A DNA stretch of 64,000 nt from Bacteroidetes bacterium 43-93 (GCA_001897855.1 MKUO01000004.1:248001-312000); one strand, 5' to 3'. Counted from the stretch's first letter, positions 24,166-33,638 are shown. The notes: generated by a model from the sequence alone, not told the origin. Translations and numbers: made by a program.

Positions 24166-25059
24166 ATGGAAACAGAAAACGAATCCCGGTTCTTCACCTT
24201 CCCCGTTACCCTGCTCCGCGGTGTATTTACAGATCATCGTACCGTTATGCTCCGCATTATTTGCTTTTCGTGCTACAACCTGGGCTTTAGCCTCGATGGC
24301 AGAGACGACCTGATCCGTACCCGGAAGGCTGCAAAATACCTGGGTGTATCTCCCGGCAAGCTGGATGCATTTGTCAGCAGCGGCAGGAAGATGTATGAGG
24401 AACACCAATTCGACCCCAAAACCAGTATGGCCACCACCATCGTCTGGGACTACCGGAACAATGAGAAGACAGAATTCCAGCTGGCATCCTTACTCGCCTT
24501 TGCTGCCATCCGGTCCATATTGCAGGTAAAAGCCCATTGCAAAACCAACAAATCGCTGATACTGGCCCGTATGTTTGGCTACAACACCATCAAGGCTATG
24601 GAGGCAGAACTCCCCTGCCCTTACCGCGATAAATATAGAAAAAGATGGCATATGGATAAACTGATACGCGAGCTGGAGCATAACTGGGGCCTGAAGACCT
24701 TCTCTGACCACTGCCGGGGTATGTATGTAGCCTTTGGCAAGGTAGATTATAAGACCCTTGCCCGCGTGCACGAAGAGCGGAAGATAAAGACAAAAGAGAT
24801 AACCCTCCGCAAGCAAAAGAAAGAAGCCCTGGATGCAGCCCGCGCAGAACTGAACCGCGAGCTTGCTACCCCGCCCGGTGATAACAATCCTGTACCACCA
24901 CCTGCTGATCACCTGCCACCGGCAGCACCATTTACGCAGCCGGGGCATTACCAGTCATCACACGGTACGGAACGATCATACTGGCATATTTCTGAAGGTG
25001 TAGCGGAAGCGATGGAAGAAATGAGAAAACGCAGAAACGACAGCTTAAATAAGCACTAA
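24166..25059 (+). CDS. hypothetical protein with possible HTH
   Basis: This 297-aa cytoplasmic protein is read from ATG 24166 (METENESRFF); the frame stays open further upstream, but that would run through the divergent promoter and gene. RTRKAAKYLGVSPGKLDAFV (about 47-66) looks like a helix-turn-helix. The region 200-235 is Lys/Arg-rich coiled helix (ARVHEERKIKTKEITLRKQKKEALDAARAELN), then a Pro-rich linker. It is higher in GC than the AT-rich cassette before it. The family is unknown; it may regulate the divergent GTAC promoters. Confidence 0.7.
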   Translation: METENESRFFTFPVTLLRGVFTDHRTVMLRIICFSCYNLGFSLDGRDDLIRTRKAAKYLGVSPGKLDAFVSSGRKMYEEHQFDPKTSMATTIVWDYRNNEKTEFQLASLLAFAAIRSILQVKAHCKTNKSLILARMFGYNTIKAMEAELPCPYRDKYRKRWHMDKLIRELEHNWGLKTFSDHCRGMYVAFGKVDYKTLARVHEERKIKTKEITLRKQKKEALDAARAELNRELATPPGDNNPVPPPADHLPPAAPFTQPGHYQSSHGTERSYWHISEGVAEAMEEMRKRRNDSLNKH

Positions 25060-25309
25060 CACATTACGCTGCAACCTGCAGTGAAGAAATAACGCCGGGA
25101 ATACTGCAACACCCAATGCAACAGTACAGCAGCTTAAATAAGGTATTAATAAAGGTATACAGTAAGATATAAAGAAAGGATTTAAAAAAGAAACTTAACC
25201 CATAAGAACAGCTACCGCTGTTGCAGCCTGTCGGCCGCGGGAGGGATGAGGTTTTAGAAGGGTAATTTTGGTGAGGTGATATCGTCTAGGCAACAGCGCC
25301 AACTTTCTC

Positions 25310-25990
25310 TTAATCACACGGATAAAGTAAATTATGTTTTTTCAATACTGCTTTGAACACTATTGGGTATGTAATAAAAGAAGCACTATTTATTTTCCTG
25401 CAAGCATAAAATACCGGTACCATTTGATCTCCACTTATAGCATGCACATCCCAAAGCGGGTTGAATCGTTTTGCTGTGAGCTTGCTGCCATAATATACAT
25501 CAATCAATGCATTTACCTTGTAGACCCTAATGTATTCGTCATGCGATATTTTGTAGTAAAAGCTGCCATACCCGCCTGTCGTTTTATCCAATGCGTCTGA
25601 TACTTCATGATATTCCGTTACCGCCAGCTTTTGCAAACTGTCCGTATTATTGTTCTTAAAGCCAGCAATTAAATCATAAACAAAATTGCTTTCTACATAA
25701 CCGGTAACGGTACGTTTAAAAACGTCAATTAGACTGTCATTCACATCGATTTTACCAGGAAAGAAAAATAGGTATTTGGTGCATAGTTTTACATCGCTGT
25801 CAAAGATGTACCTGTAATCAATAATGTACCCATCGAGATTTTTTTGTTTTACTTGCTGAGGTGCTAAAGTATCGCTTAATATATGTTCTACATCGCTATC
25901 AAAATAGCTATTGTAGATAGATTCACTTTTTTGTCCATACGTATATAATGAGCATAGCATTAAAATAAAAGCCATTCCATTTTTGATCAT
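25310..25990 (-). CDS. secreted hypothetical protein
   Basis: This 226-aa protein is read from ATG 25990 (MIKNGMAFILMLCSLYTYGQ, a signal peptide); an earlier in-frame start adds 9 residues before the signal. The mature part has no recognised domain and several aromatic-rich strands. It lies between the GTAC-regulated gene pair and the second REP-like element, with no partner on the same strand. The role is unknown. Confidence 0.65.
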   Translation of the reverse strand: MIKNGMAFILMLCSLYTYGQKSESIYNSYFDSDVEHILSDTLAPQQVKQKNLDGYIIDYRYIFDSDVKLCTKYLFFFPGKIDVNDSLIDVFKRTVTGYVESNFVYDLIAGFKNNNTDSLQKLAVTEYHEVSDALDKTTGGYGSFYYKISHDEYIRVYKVNALIDVYYGSKLTAKRFNPLWDVHAISGDQMVPVFYACRKINSASFITYPIVFKAVLKKHNLLYPCD

Positions 25991-26290
25991 AGTTGTTTCT
26001 CCCGGATAAATATTCATGAGTACTTAATGAATGCATTGAGGTCTTTTCTGGTCGGCATAGTCCCTGAATACACTTTGAAAGGTAGCAAATCTCCAGATTT
26101 GCAAAAACAAAGCAAGCCTACCACATACTCACCCATTCTTCCGCTGTTGGGCATATTCGCCCCTAAAAATTGCGCCTGCCCCTATTGATTTTTTCTTCAT
26201 TTCACCCGGTACTATTTATCGCCGCCTTAACATTCCGCCATTGTCAAAGCCGGGCAATATTGTACCTTTGAACAAAATCAGACCGTTTCA
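25991..26290. other. intergenic region with REP-like copy 2
   Basis: It contains the second REP-like double hairpin (26056-26102), then 180 bp leading to the homogentisate dioxygenase start. I see no further gene. Confidence 0.55.
26056..26102. repeat. REP-like double hairpin, copy 2
   Basis: The first palindrome is degraded (CATAGTCCCTGAATAC). The second, GCAAATCTCCAGATTTGC (26085-26102), is perfect. Order, orientation and spacing match copy 1 at 23711. Confidence 0.62.
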
Positions 26291-27448
26291 ATGGCACATT
26301 ACTATACGCTGGGGACAATCCCTCACAAGCGCCATACACAATTTCGCAAACCTGATGGTGGCTTGTACTCTGAGCAGCTTTTCAGCACAGAAGGTTTTTC
26401 CTCTAATTATTCGCTACTTTATCACATACATCCACCAACACAGATCATTAAGGCCGAAGAACCGATAGATGTATCGCCAAAGCCGGCACATGATAATATT
26501 CTAAAACATCGCAGTTTCCAGGGTTTTAATATCAAGCCCGAAGCCGACTACCTGAAAAGCAGGAAGATAGTATTGTTTAATAATGATGTGCAGATAACAT
26601 TGGCCGCACCAAGCAAGGGGCTTACAGACAGCTTCTTTAAAAATGCCGATGCCGATGAGGTAATATTTGTACACGAAGGAACGGGCGTATTAAAGACACA
26701 ATACGGCCAGTTACCCTTCGGCTACGGCGATTACCTGGTAATACCTCGTGGTACGATATATCAAATAGAATTCAACGACGAGAACAATCGTTTATTCATC
26801 GTTGAATCCTTTAGCCCTATAACCTATCCTAAACGCTACCTCAGCCGCTACGGCCAGTTGCTGGAACATGCTCCGTATTGCGAGCGCGATATCCGCAAGC
26901 CGCAGGACCTGATAACCATAGATGAAAAGGGCGAATTCCTGATCAATACCAAAAAGAAAGGGCTGCTCTACCCTATTACCTACGCCAACCATCCGTTTGA
27001 CGTAGTAGGCTGGGATGGCTGCGAATACCCTTACGCGTTCAGCATACACGATTTTGAGCCTATTACAGGCCGCGTACACCAGCCACCACCGGTACACCAG
27101 ACGTTTGATGCGCACAACTTTGTGATCTGCTCTTTCTGCCCCAGGTTGTTTGATTACCATCCGCAGGCCATACCGGCACCATACAACCACAGTAATATAG
27201 ATAGCGATGAAGTGCTGTATTATGTAGATGGCGATTTTATGAGCCGTAAACATGTAACAAGGGGTATGATCACCCTGCACCCAGCCGGCATACCGCACGG
27301 GCCACACCCCGGTGCTGTAGAAAAGAGCATAGGCGCCAAGGAAACAAAAGAACTGGCAGTAATGGTAGATACCTTCCACCCGCTGAAGATGACCATGGAA
27401 GCACATGGCATAGAAGATGAAGGCTATATTATGAGCTGGGCAGAATAA
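26291..27448 (+). CDS. hmgA: homogentisate 1,2-dioxygenase
   Basis: This 385-aa mononuclear Fe(II) dioxygenase opens the ring of homogentisate to maleylacetoacetate in tyrosine/phenylalanine breakdown. Conserved blocks are ESFSPITYPKRYLSRYGQLLEHAPYCERDI, QPPPVHQTFDAHNF, NHSNIDSDEVLYYVDGDFMSR and LHPAGIPHGPHPG, holding the probable His/Glu iron ligands. The 4-hydroxyphenylpyruvate dioxygenase gene, which makes its substrate, follows 46 bp downstream. It belongs to the shorter bacterial type, and a second paralogue is at 1-1138. Confidence 0.93.
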   Translation: MAHYYTLGTIPHKRHTQFRKPDGGLYSEQLFSTEGFSSNYSLLYHIHPPTQIIKAEEPIDVSPKPAHDNILKHRSFQGFNIKPEADYLKSRKIVLFNNDVQITLAAPSKGLTDSFFKNADADEVIFVHEGTGVLKTQYGQLPFGYGDYLVIPRGTIYQIEFNDENNRLFIVESFSPITYPKRYLSRYGQLLEHAPYCERDIRKPQDLITIDEKGEFLINTKKKGLLYPITYANHPFDVVGWDGCEYPYAFSIHDFEPITGRVHQPPPVHQTFDAHNFVICSFCPRLFDYHPQAIPAPYNHSNIDSDEVLYYVDGDFMSRKHVTRGMITLHPAGIPHGPHPGAVEKSIGAKETKELAVMVDTFHPLKMTMEAHGIEDEGYIMSWAE

Positions 27449-27494
27449 ATTTTAATTGATAAACGAAAAGTAACAAATCCTAAAAATAGTAGTT

Positions 27495-28622
27495 ATGCAA
27501 ACAATGACCGCGAGCGAGAAAATGGCAACAGCGCAAGACTTCCTGCCAATTAACGGTACCGATTACCTGGAACTGTATGTTGGCAATGCCAAGCAGTCTG
27601 CCCATTATTATAAAACGGCGTTCGGCTTTCAGTCTGTAGCTTATGCAGGCCCTGAAACAGGCGTACGCGACCGCGCATCTTATGTGTTACAGCAGGGCAA
27701 AATACGCCTGGTGCTCACAACCGCGTTAAAATCAGATCATCCTGTAGCAGACCATGTTCGCAAGCACGGCGATGGTGTAAAAATACTGGCCCTGTGGGTA
27801 GACGATGCCTACAAATCTTTTGAAGAAACTACAAAACGTGGCGCTAAACCATACATGGAGCCTACAACCCTTACAGATGAGCATGGAGAAGTGCGCATGA
27901 GCGGTATCTATACCTATGGCGAAACCGTGCACATGTTCATTGAGCGTAAGAACTACAAAGGCATCTTTATGCCGGGCTACAAACCTTATACTACAGAATA
28001 CCAGCCTAAAGAAGCAGGCCTGCTGTATGTAGATCATTGCGTAGGTAATGTGGGCTGGAACCGTATGAACGAAACCGTACAATGGTATGAAGATGTAATG
28101 GGCTTTGCCAACATTCTTACGTTTGACGATAAGCAGATCAACACCGAATACTCTGCCCTGATGAGCAAGGTGATGAGTAACGGTAACGGTTATGTGAAAT
28201 TCCCGATCAACGAACCTGCAGAAGGTAAAAAGAAATCACAGATCGAAGAATACCTCGATTTTTATGAAGGAGAAGGCGTGCAGCACATTGCTGTTGCTAC
28301 CAGCGATATCATCGCCACGGTGCGCGACCTTAAATCCCGCGGCGTAGAGTTCCTGGATACTCCGGATACATACTATGAAGAGTTGTTTGAGCGCGTTGGT
28401 AAAATAGACGAAGATGTAGCGCCATTGCAGGAACTGAAGATCCTTGTTGACCGCGATGAAGAAGGCTACCTGCTGCAAATATTTACCAAGCCTGTAGAAG
28501 ACCGCCCGACGTTGTTCTTTGAGATCATCCAGCGCAAGGGTGCCAAGAGCTTTGGTGCAGGTAACTTTAAAGCATTGTTTGAATCTATTGAAAGAGAACA
28601 GGCGAAAAGGGGCAACCTTTAA
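27495..28622 (+). CDS. hppD: 4-hydroxyphenylpyruvate dioxygenase
   Basis: This 375-aa Fe(II) enzyme with two VOC-like halves converts 4-hydroxyphenylpyruvate to homogentisate. The iron ligands fit His in YVDHCVGNVG (about 177), His in EGVQHIAVATSD (about 259) and Glu in PTLFFEIIQRKGAKSFGAGNFKALFE (about 340), a strongly family-specific C-terminal block. It lies directly after hmgA and before a strong terminator, forming a two-gene tyrosine-catabolism operon. Confidence 0.96.
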   Translation: MQTMTASEKMATAQDFLPINGTDYLELYVGNAKQSAHYYKTAFGFQSVAYAGPETGVRDRASYVLQQGKIRLVLTTALKSDHPVADHVRKHGDGVKILALWVDDAYKSFEETTKRGAKPYMEPTTLTDEHGEVRMSGIYTYGETVHMFIERKNYKGIFMPGYKPYTTEYQPKEAGLLYVDHCVGNVGWNRMNETVQWYEDVMGFANILTFDDKQINTEYSALMSKVMSNGNGYVKFPINEPAEGKKKSQIEEYLDFYEGEGVQHIAVATSDIIATVRDLKSRGVEFLDTPDTYYEELFERVGKIDEDVAPLQELKILVDRDEEGYLLQIFTKPVEDRPTLFFEIIQRKGAKSFGAGNFKALFESIEREQAKRGNL

Positions 28623-28645
28623 TAAATAAGTAAGACAATATAAGA

Positions 28646-28676
28646 ACGGGGCTAAACTTTAGCCCCGTTTTTTTTA
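28646..28676. terminator. terminator after hppD
   Basis: ACGGGGCTA pairs with TAGCCCCGT across a 5-nt loop, followed by eight T. It also overlaps the end of the convergent lipoprotein gene. Confidence 0.9.
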
Positions 28677-29117
28677 GTTACTTGTCTTTGGATTCTGAAT
28701 ATTAAAGCCCCCTACCACCAGCCGTATATTGGCGCCGTTGCTCGAGCTGGAAAACCTGAATTCGCCACTGATGGCATGCTCGCTTAAGTGCGAAATGTGT
28801 ATATATCCATCCTTCACCACATCAGGAACAGCGACGGTACCATCGCTATAATCAATGGTTTCGATACCGGGTTTCGTGATAGTGCAGGTATCATGAACGC
28901 CTGTCAGGTTCAATAAAAAGGATTCTCCTTTATATCCGTCTGCCAGTATAGTAGCAACACCCCTGTTATAGTCCCATTCAGCATTTATACGCTGTATCGG
29001 TACATAATCGCTGTCATCAGCATAGCGTACCCTTATGCCCGACGGTATGTTTACTGTATGATCCTTCTGGCAGGCAGCTACCAGCAAAAAAGATAACAGT
29101 ACAGCAATTTTCCTCAT
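28674..29117 (-). CDS. small lipoprotein, unknown
   Basis: This 147-aa lipoprotein is read from ATG 29117 (MRKIAVLLSFLLVAACQKD, lipobox Cys16); a TTG three codons earlier is less likely. The mature part is a predicted beta-sandwich with ATILADGYKGESFLLNLTG. It contains no catalytic motif. It is convergent with hppD and has no co-directional neighbour close by. Confidence 0.7.
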   Translation of the reverse strand: MRKIAVLLSFLLVAACQKDHTVNIPSGIRVRYADDSDYVPIQRINAEWDYNRGVATILADGYKGESFLLNLTGVHDTCTITKPGIETIDYSDGTVAVPDVVKDGYIHISHLSEHAISGEFRFSSSSNGANIRLVVGGFNIQNPKTSN

Positions 29118-29195
29118 CGGGCGCAAGGTATCAGCACTACGTTACGCCAGTGTTATCTCAATATTATCTTAATGTTTCCTAATGTATAAGTATTG

Positions 29196-29984
29196 CTATA
29201 TCCGGTCGTTTAATGTTGCCACACATATTAATGATGATCCTTTAAGCTTGCCGGGCACAATCCGTGCATCCAGGTACAGCATATTTCCAATGAACTTGTG
29301 CAGCACCTTTGACAACCGTGATGATGGAGCAGATAATTTGATTTGCCTGTCTTTCTTCGATATCGATTGTAGCCGAAGCATCATATAAAGCGGATGAAAA
29401 AAGTATTGCTGCTTTACAATAGAGAAACCGGTATTACGCATCGTGCTCTCCATCATCGGCAGGTCGTACCGCCTGAAATGCCCGTAAAACTCATCGTAGT
29501 TACTCCATATCTCTTTACAGGCAGGTACAGTAATGAGCAAATGTTTTAGCCTGGGATAATATTCTTTAAGCTCGCCAATAAATGCTTCCGGATCTTTAAT
29601 GTGTTCTATCACATCCAGCAAAATAATAGACTGTATATTCTCCCTTATGTGTATCGGCAGATGAATAGCATTGGTATTGTAATGAATGGTAGCATCACCT
29701 GCAATAGGCTCACAAATGCCTAATTCGACGCCTGTGATCATGGTACCCCTGCTAAAAATGTAATTGGTAGCAATGCCGCGTCCGCAGCCTACATCCAGTA
29801 TGTTTTTCAGTCCGTATTTTTTTGCAAAATGGTGTACCAGCCTGTTACGGGCAGTGTTCCAGAAATCATTTTCAATTCCATCGGGGTAAGCGTTGTGAAA
29901 TTCTTCCTGGTCAAACTCTGTGTTGAGTGTTGGAAATAGTTTCTCCTGTACGGCGCCGGCCGTATCCATCCTTAGTGGGTGCAT
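29196..29984 (-). CDS. class I SAM-dependent methyltransferase
   Basis: This 262-aa cytoplasmic protein has the SAM motif NILDVGCGRGIATNYIFS (about 62-79) and the DVIEHIKDPEAFIGEL motif (about 124-139) of the UbiE/type 11 group. FYGHFRRYD is typical of methyltransferases linked to glycan or lipid biosynthesis. The substrate is unknown. The ATG at 29984 gives a normal length. Confidence 0.85.
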   Translation of the reverse strand: MHPLRMDTAGAVQEKLFPTLNTEFDQEEFHNAYPDGIENDFWNTARNRLVHHFAKKYGLKNILDVGCGRGIATNYIFSRGTMITGVELGICEPIAGDATIHYNTNAIHLPIHIRENIQSIILLDVIEHIKDPEAFIGELKEYYPRLKHLLITVPACKEIWSNYDEFYGHFRRYDLPMMESTMRNTGFSIVKQQYFFHPLYMMLRLQSISKKDRQIKLSAPSSRLSKVLHKFIGNMLYLDARIVPGKLKGSSLICVATLNDRI

Positions 29985-30056
29985 GGCGAATAGTTTTAGT
30001 TATCAATAATGACAGTAGCAAAAATGTTATGGATAGCGTAATCTTGTCATTAAACT

Positions 30057-30103
30057 GTCTGTATTTATTTTAGCAATTGCAGGTTAATAAGTCTGTATTT
30101 ATT
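30057..30103. promoter_or_regulatory. direct repeat upstream of L,D-transpeptidase
   Basis: GTCTGTATTTATT occurs at 30057-30069 and 30091-30103, 34 bp apart, in the 250-bp gap between the divergent methyltransferase and L,D-transpeptidase genes. It may be a paired regulator site. Confidence 0.35.
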
Positions 30104-30233
30104 ATTACTACAGATTAATAGTTTAAATAAATATTTATATGTACGCACCCTATATACGTTTTAAGGATTTCTTTAAACTTATAGTCTTATCTTTACCTGA
30201 TTATTTACTAACCATACTTTTTACTAGTTACCA

Positions 30234-30995
30234 ATGAGGAAGCTGTTCTTGAGCGTGTTAATGATATTGGGGAGCTTGGCATCGCAGGCGCAGGACGAGG
30301 TGCAAACCTTTAGGAATTTCCAGTTATCATTCAGCCGTGTATCCCAGGCATGGGTAAGATGCAATGATACCCTGCAGCGTGTATTTGCATCAAAGGGGGT
30401 CGCTTATCCACCTTCTGAGATATACCTGCGCACCTTCAAGGCTCAAAATGAGATGGAACTATGGGCAAAAGACAGCACATCAGACAAGTTCAAGCTCATC
30501 AAATTATACCGTATTTGTGCCTTATCGGGCATACTGGGCCCTAAACGTACGGAAGGCGACCGCCAGGTACCGGAAGGCTATTATTTCATTGAAGATTTCA
30601 ACCCCAAGAGCGACTATTTCCTTTCCCTGTTGCTAAACTATCCTAACTATTCGGATATGGTGGTGGGCGATAAGAAAAAGCCTGGTGGCGATATCTATAT
30701 ACATGGTGGTTGTGTAACCGTTGGCTGTATGCCCATGACCGATCCTGTAATACAAGAGATATATACCCTTTGCCTGAATGCGAAATTTGCCGGGCAAAAC
30801 TATATACCGGTGCACATCTTCCCTACCCGTTTCAACCAGGCAGGCCTTAACTTCCTCGGTAAGGAGTATGGAACAGATACTACAAAACAACGTTTTTGGG
30901 TGAACCTGAAACAGGGCTACGATTATTTTGAGCATTACAAGAAACTGGAACCTGTTATTTATAATCCGGAAGGAAGGTATATACACACCAACTAA
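30234..30995 (+). CDS. L,D-transpeptidase (YkuD/YafK-like)
   Basis: This 253-aa exported protein has signal peptide MRKLFLSVLMILGSLASQAQ. The YkuD catalytic block IYIHGGCVTVGCMPMTD is at 154-170, with probable catalytic His157 and Cys165. The family makes 3-3 cross-links in peptidoglycan or attaches proteins to it; the YafK-like form may instead remove attached proteins. It is followed 20 bp later by a DUF4249 lipoprotein gene, possibly co-transcribed. Confidence 0.88.
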   Translation: MRKLFLSVLMILGSLASQAQDEVQTFRNFQLSFSRVSQAWVRCNDTLQRVFASKGVAYPPSEIYLRTFKAQNEMELWAKDSTSDKFKLIKLYRICALSGILGPKRTEGDRQVPEGYYFIEDFNPKSDYFLSLLLNYPNYSDMVVGDKKKPGGDIYIHGGCVTVGCMPMTDPVIQEIYTLCLNAKFAGQNYIPVHIFPTRFNQAGLNFLGKEYGTDTTKQRFWVNLKQGYDYFEHYKKLEPVIYNPEGRYIHTN

Positions 30996-31015
30996 GCTAT
31001 TCCTGCATTAATCTT

Positions 31016-31942
31016 ATGAGCAACATATTCAGCAAAAGCAATACAAGGTGGAGCGCCTTTATTGCTTTTTTTGTCATAGTAATATTCACACTTACATCCT
31101 GCGAGAAAGAAGTAAAGATCAATTTGCCGCCCAGCGAGCAGAAGGTGGTAGTAGATGGCGCCATTGAAACCGGGTTGCCACCTTATGTGATCCTTACCAG
31201 CACCATCAGTTATTTTTCTACCATCGATATCAATACGCTGCAAAACAGTTTCCTGCACGATGCTGTGATCACGGTGTCTGATGGCAACAGGACTATCAAC
31301 CTGAAAGAATATAGTATAGATACAGGCGTAAACGGGAATAAGTTTTACTTCTATAGCATCGATACCAGCGTAAAGCCTTATTTCATCGGCCAGGTCGAAA
31401 AGCAATATAAACTCCATATAGAATATGGTGGTAAAACTTACGAGGCTTATACTAAAATACCTACTCCTACCTCTTTGGATTCCGTAACGAGTGTGCAGCC
31501 CGATCCTCCGTTTGATCGGGAAAAAAATCCAACCGCCCGCCAGATACGCATCTTCTTCAAAGATCCGGATACGACCGGCAATTTCGTTCGGTATTTTACC
31601 AAGAAGAACAGCGAGCCTTATTTCCCGGGGGTTAATTCGGTTTACAACGATGATATTATAAACGGCATCGCCTTCCAGACGACGCTGGAATTAGGATACC
31701 CACGTTCTTCATCAGGGGGCAGGGATTCCCTGGGGGTATGTTATCCCGGCGATACAGTAACACTGAAATGGTGCGCAATAGATCGCCACGTGTACGATTT
31801 CTGGAGTACTTATGAATTTTCGCTAACGACGGTTGGCAATCCGTTTTCGAGCCCAATACAGGTAAAATCCAATATCAACAACGGCGCACTGGGCGTATGG
31901 TCGGGCTATGGCTCTGTGTATAAAACGTTGATAATCGAATAG
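31016..31942 (+). CDS. DUF4249 family lipoprotein
   Basis: This 308-aa lipoprotein has a lipobox ending LTSCEK. The pattern EKEVKINLPPSEQKVVVDGAIETGLPPYVILTSTISYF is characteristic of DUF4249 proteins, which usually accompany TonB-dependent outer-membrane receptors in Bacteroidota. No such receptor is next to it here, so it is an isolated member. It probably faces the periplasm or cell surface. Confidence 0.82.
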   Translation: MSNIFSKSNTRWSAFIAFFVIVIFTLTSCEKEVKINLPPSEQKVVVDGAIETGLPPYVILTSTISYFSTIDINTLQNSFLHDAVITVSDGNRTINLKEYSIDTGVNGNKFYFYSIDTSVKPYFIGQVEKQYKLHIEYGGKTYEAYTKIPTPTSLDSVTSVQPDPPFDREKNPTARQIRIFFKDPDTTGNFVRYFTKKNSEPYFPGVNSVYNDDIINGIAFQTTLELGYPRSSSGGRDSLGVCYPGDTVTLKWCAIDRHVYDFWSTYEFSLTTVGNPFSSPIQVKSNINNGALGVWSGYGSVYKTLIIE

Positions 31943-32009
31943 CTAAGTACAATAGCCGACATAAGAGCTCGGATTTTTTTTGCAAATTTGCAATCTTCAA
32001 TTACTGATA

Positions 32010-32951
32010 ATGTCTGATATAGAAAAAGTTCATTGCCTGATAATAGGATCAGGGCCTGCAGGTTACACTGCTGCTATATATGCCTCCCGTGCCGGATTGA
32101 ACCCTGTACTGTACCAGGGCCTGCAACCGGGCGGACAGTTAACCATTACTACAGATGTAGAGAATTATCCCGGCTACCCGGAAGGTATCATGGGTCCGCA
32201 GATGATGATAGATTTTGAGAAACAGGCACAACGCATGGGCGCAGATATACGCTGGGGATATGCTACGAAGGTAGATTTCTCACAGCGTCCTTATAAAGTA
32301 GAGATCGATGAGGAAAAATGGATAGAAGCCGACGCAATCATAATAGCAACCGGTGCGTCTGCAAAATGGCTTGGGCTGGAATCAGAACAGCGCCTGAATG
32401 GCCACGGTGTTTCCGCTTGCGCTGTATGTGATGGTTTCTTCTTCAAAGGTCAGGATGTAGCAATCGTAGGTGCAGGTGATACGGCTTGTGAGGAAGCCCT
32501 CTACCTGTCTAAAATATGCGCTAATGTACACATGCTGATACGCAGGGAAGAAATGCGTGCCAGTAAAGTAATGCAGGAGCGTGTATTGAAAACACCAAAT
32601 ATTAAAGTGCATTGGAACACCGATACGCTGGAAGTATTGGGTGATAACAAAGTAGATGCTATAAAAGTATTGAACAATAAAACCAACGAAGAAACTACCA
32701 TACCGGTAAAGGCATTCTTCGTAGCTATTGGCCATAAACCAAATTCAGACCTGTTTAAAGGCCTGCTGGATATGGACGATGCCGGTTACCTAATAACGCA
32801 GCCGGGCTCTTCTAAAACCAATATAGAAGGTGTATTTGCCTGCGGCGATGTGCAGGATAAAATATACAGGCAAGCGGTAACTGCAGCCGGCAGCGGCTGT
32901 ATGGCAGCGCTGGATGCGGAGCGGTACCTCGGAGCTTTAGAACATGCTTAA
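32010..32951 (+). CDS. trxB: thioredoxin-disulfide reductase
   Basis: This 313-aa flavoprotein uses NADPH to reduce thioredoxin. I chose ATG 32010 (MSDIEKVHCLIIGSGPAGYT), as the upstream in-frame start adds an unrelated 10 residues. The FAD motif GSGPAG is at 13-18, the redox-active Cys137-Ala-Val-Cys140 precedes DGFFFKG, the NADPH site is VAIVGAGDTACEEA, and FACGDVQDKIYRQ is near the end. Confidence 0.97.
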   Translation: MSDIEKVHCLIIGSGPAGYTAAIYASRAGLNPVLYQGLQPGGQLTITTDVENYPGYPEGIMGPQMMIDFEKQAQRMGADIRWGYATKVDFSQRPYKVEIDEEKWIEADAIIIATGASAKWLGLESEQRLNGHGVSACAVCDGFFFKGQDVAIVGAGDTACEEALYLSKICANVHMLIRREEMRASKVMQERVLKTPNIKVHWNTDTLEVLGDNKVDAIKVLNNKTNEETTIPVKAFFVAIGHKPNSDLFKGLLDMDDAGYLITQPGSSKTNIEGVFACGDVQDKIYRQAVTAAGSGCMAALDAERYLGALEHA

Positions 32952-32960
32952 TAATAGATA

Positions 32961-32984
32961 GCCTTACATTTGTAAGGCTTTTTT
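32961..32984 (+). terminator. terminator after trxB
   Basis: GCCTTACA (32961-32968) pairs with TGTAAGGC (32971-32978), followed by TTTTTT. Confidence 0.85.
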
Positions 32985-32997
32985 ATTTCCAATATAC

Positions 32998-33570
32998 ATG
33001 ACTGAGTTGGAGCAATACATACAGAGCTATTTTGACGTTGGTGAGGACAAAGACCTTGCTGCGATTGCTTCCTGTTTTGTTCCTAACGAGGTACGCAAAG
33101 GAGACTACCTGCTGAAGCAGGGGCGCATCTGTAATCAGCTATCTTTCATTCATTCCGGGTTGATACGCATATATGCTATTAAGGGAGATAAGGAAGTGAC
33201 TCAATGGATATCAACGCCGGGGTATTTTGTTACGGATCTGGCCAGCTTTACCTTCGGCACACCGGCCAGGTGGAATATACAGGCCTTGACAGACTGCGAG
33301 CTTTATACTATAGATCGCGATAAGTATAACAAGCTGGGAGAAGCTGTTCCTCAATGGCACCAATTGGAAAAGCTGTTCATTGCCAAATGTTTTATTATAC
33401 TGGAAGAACGGGTGAACAGCCATTTGTTTATGACCGCAGAAGAACGCTATCAGCAATTGGTAGCAAAACAGCCGGAGCTATTTAACCAGGTTCCGCTACA
33501 ATTTCTCGCATCTATGCTGGGCATGACACCCGAAACATTAAGCAGGTTGCGCAAAAAAGCAATTGGCTGA
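32998..33570 (+). CDS. Crp/Fnr family transcriptional regulator
   Basis: This 190-aa protein has an N-terminal cyclic-nucleotide-binding-like beta barrel (VRKGDYLLKQGRICNQLSFIHSGLIRIY) and a short C-terminal HTH (QFLASMLGMTPETLSRLRKKA). There are no Cys pairs for an Fe-S cluster. It is typical of Bacteroidota Crp-like regulators that control the adjacent gene. The DUF4260 membrane protein follows and is its likely target. Confidence 0.88.
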   Translation: MTELEQYIQSYFDVGEDKDLAAIASCFVPNEVRKGDYLLKQGRICNQLSFIHSGLIRIYAIKGDKEVTQWISTPGYFVTDLASFTFGTPARWNIQALTDCELYTIDRDKYNKLGEAVPQWHQLEKLFIAKCFIILEERVNSHLFMTAEERYQQLVAKQPELFNQVPLQFLASMLGMTPETLSRLRKKAIG

Positions 33571-33638
33571 AATTCTTGATATTTATCAATTCTGCGCGCG
33601 TGTTTCATAAAGAGCTTTGTATCATAAAATTCAAAGCA

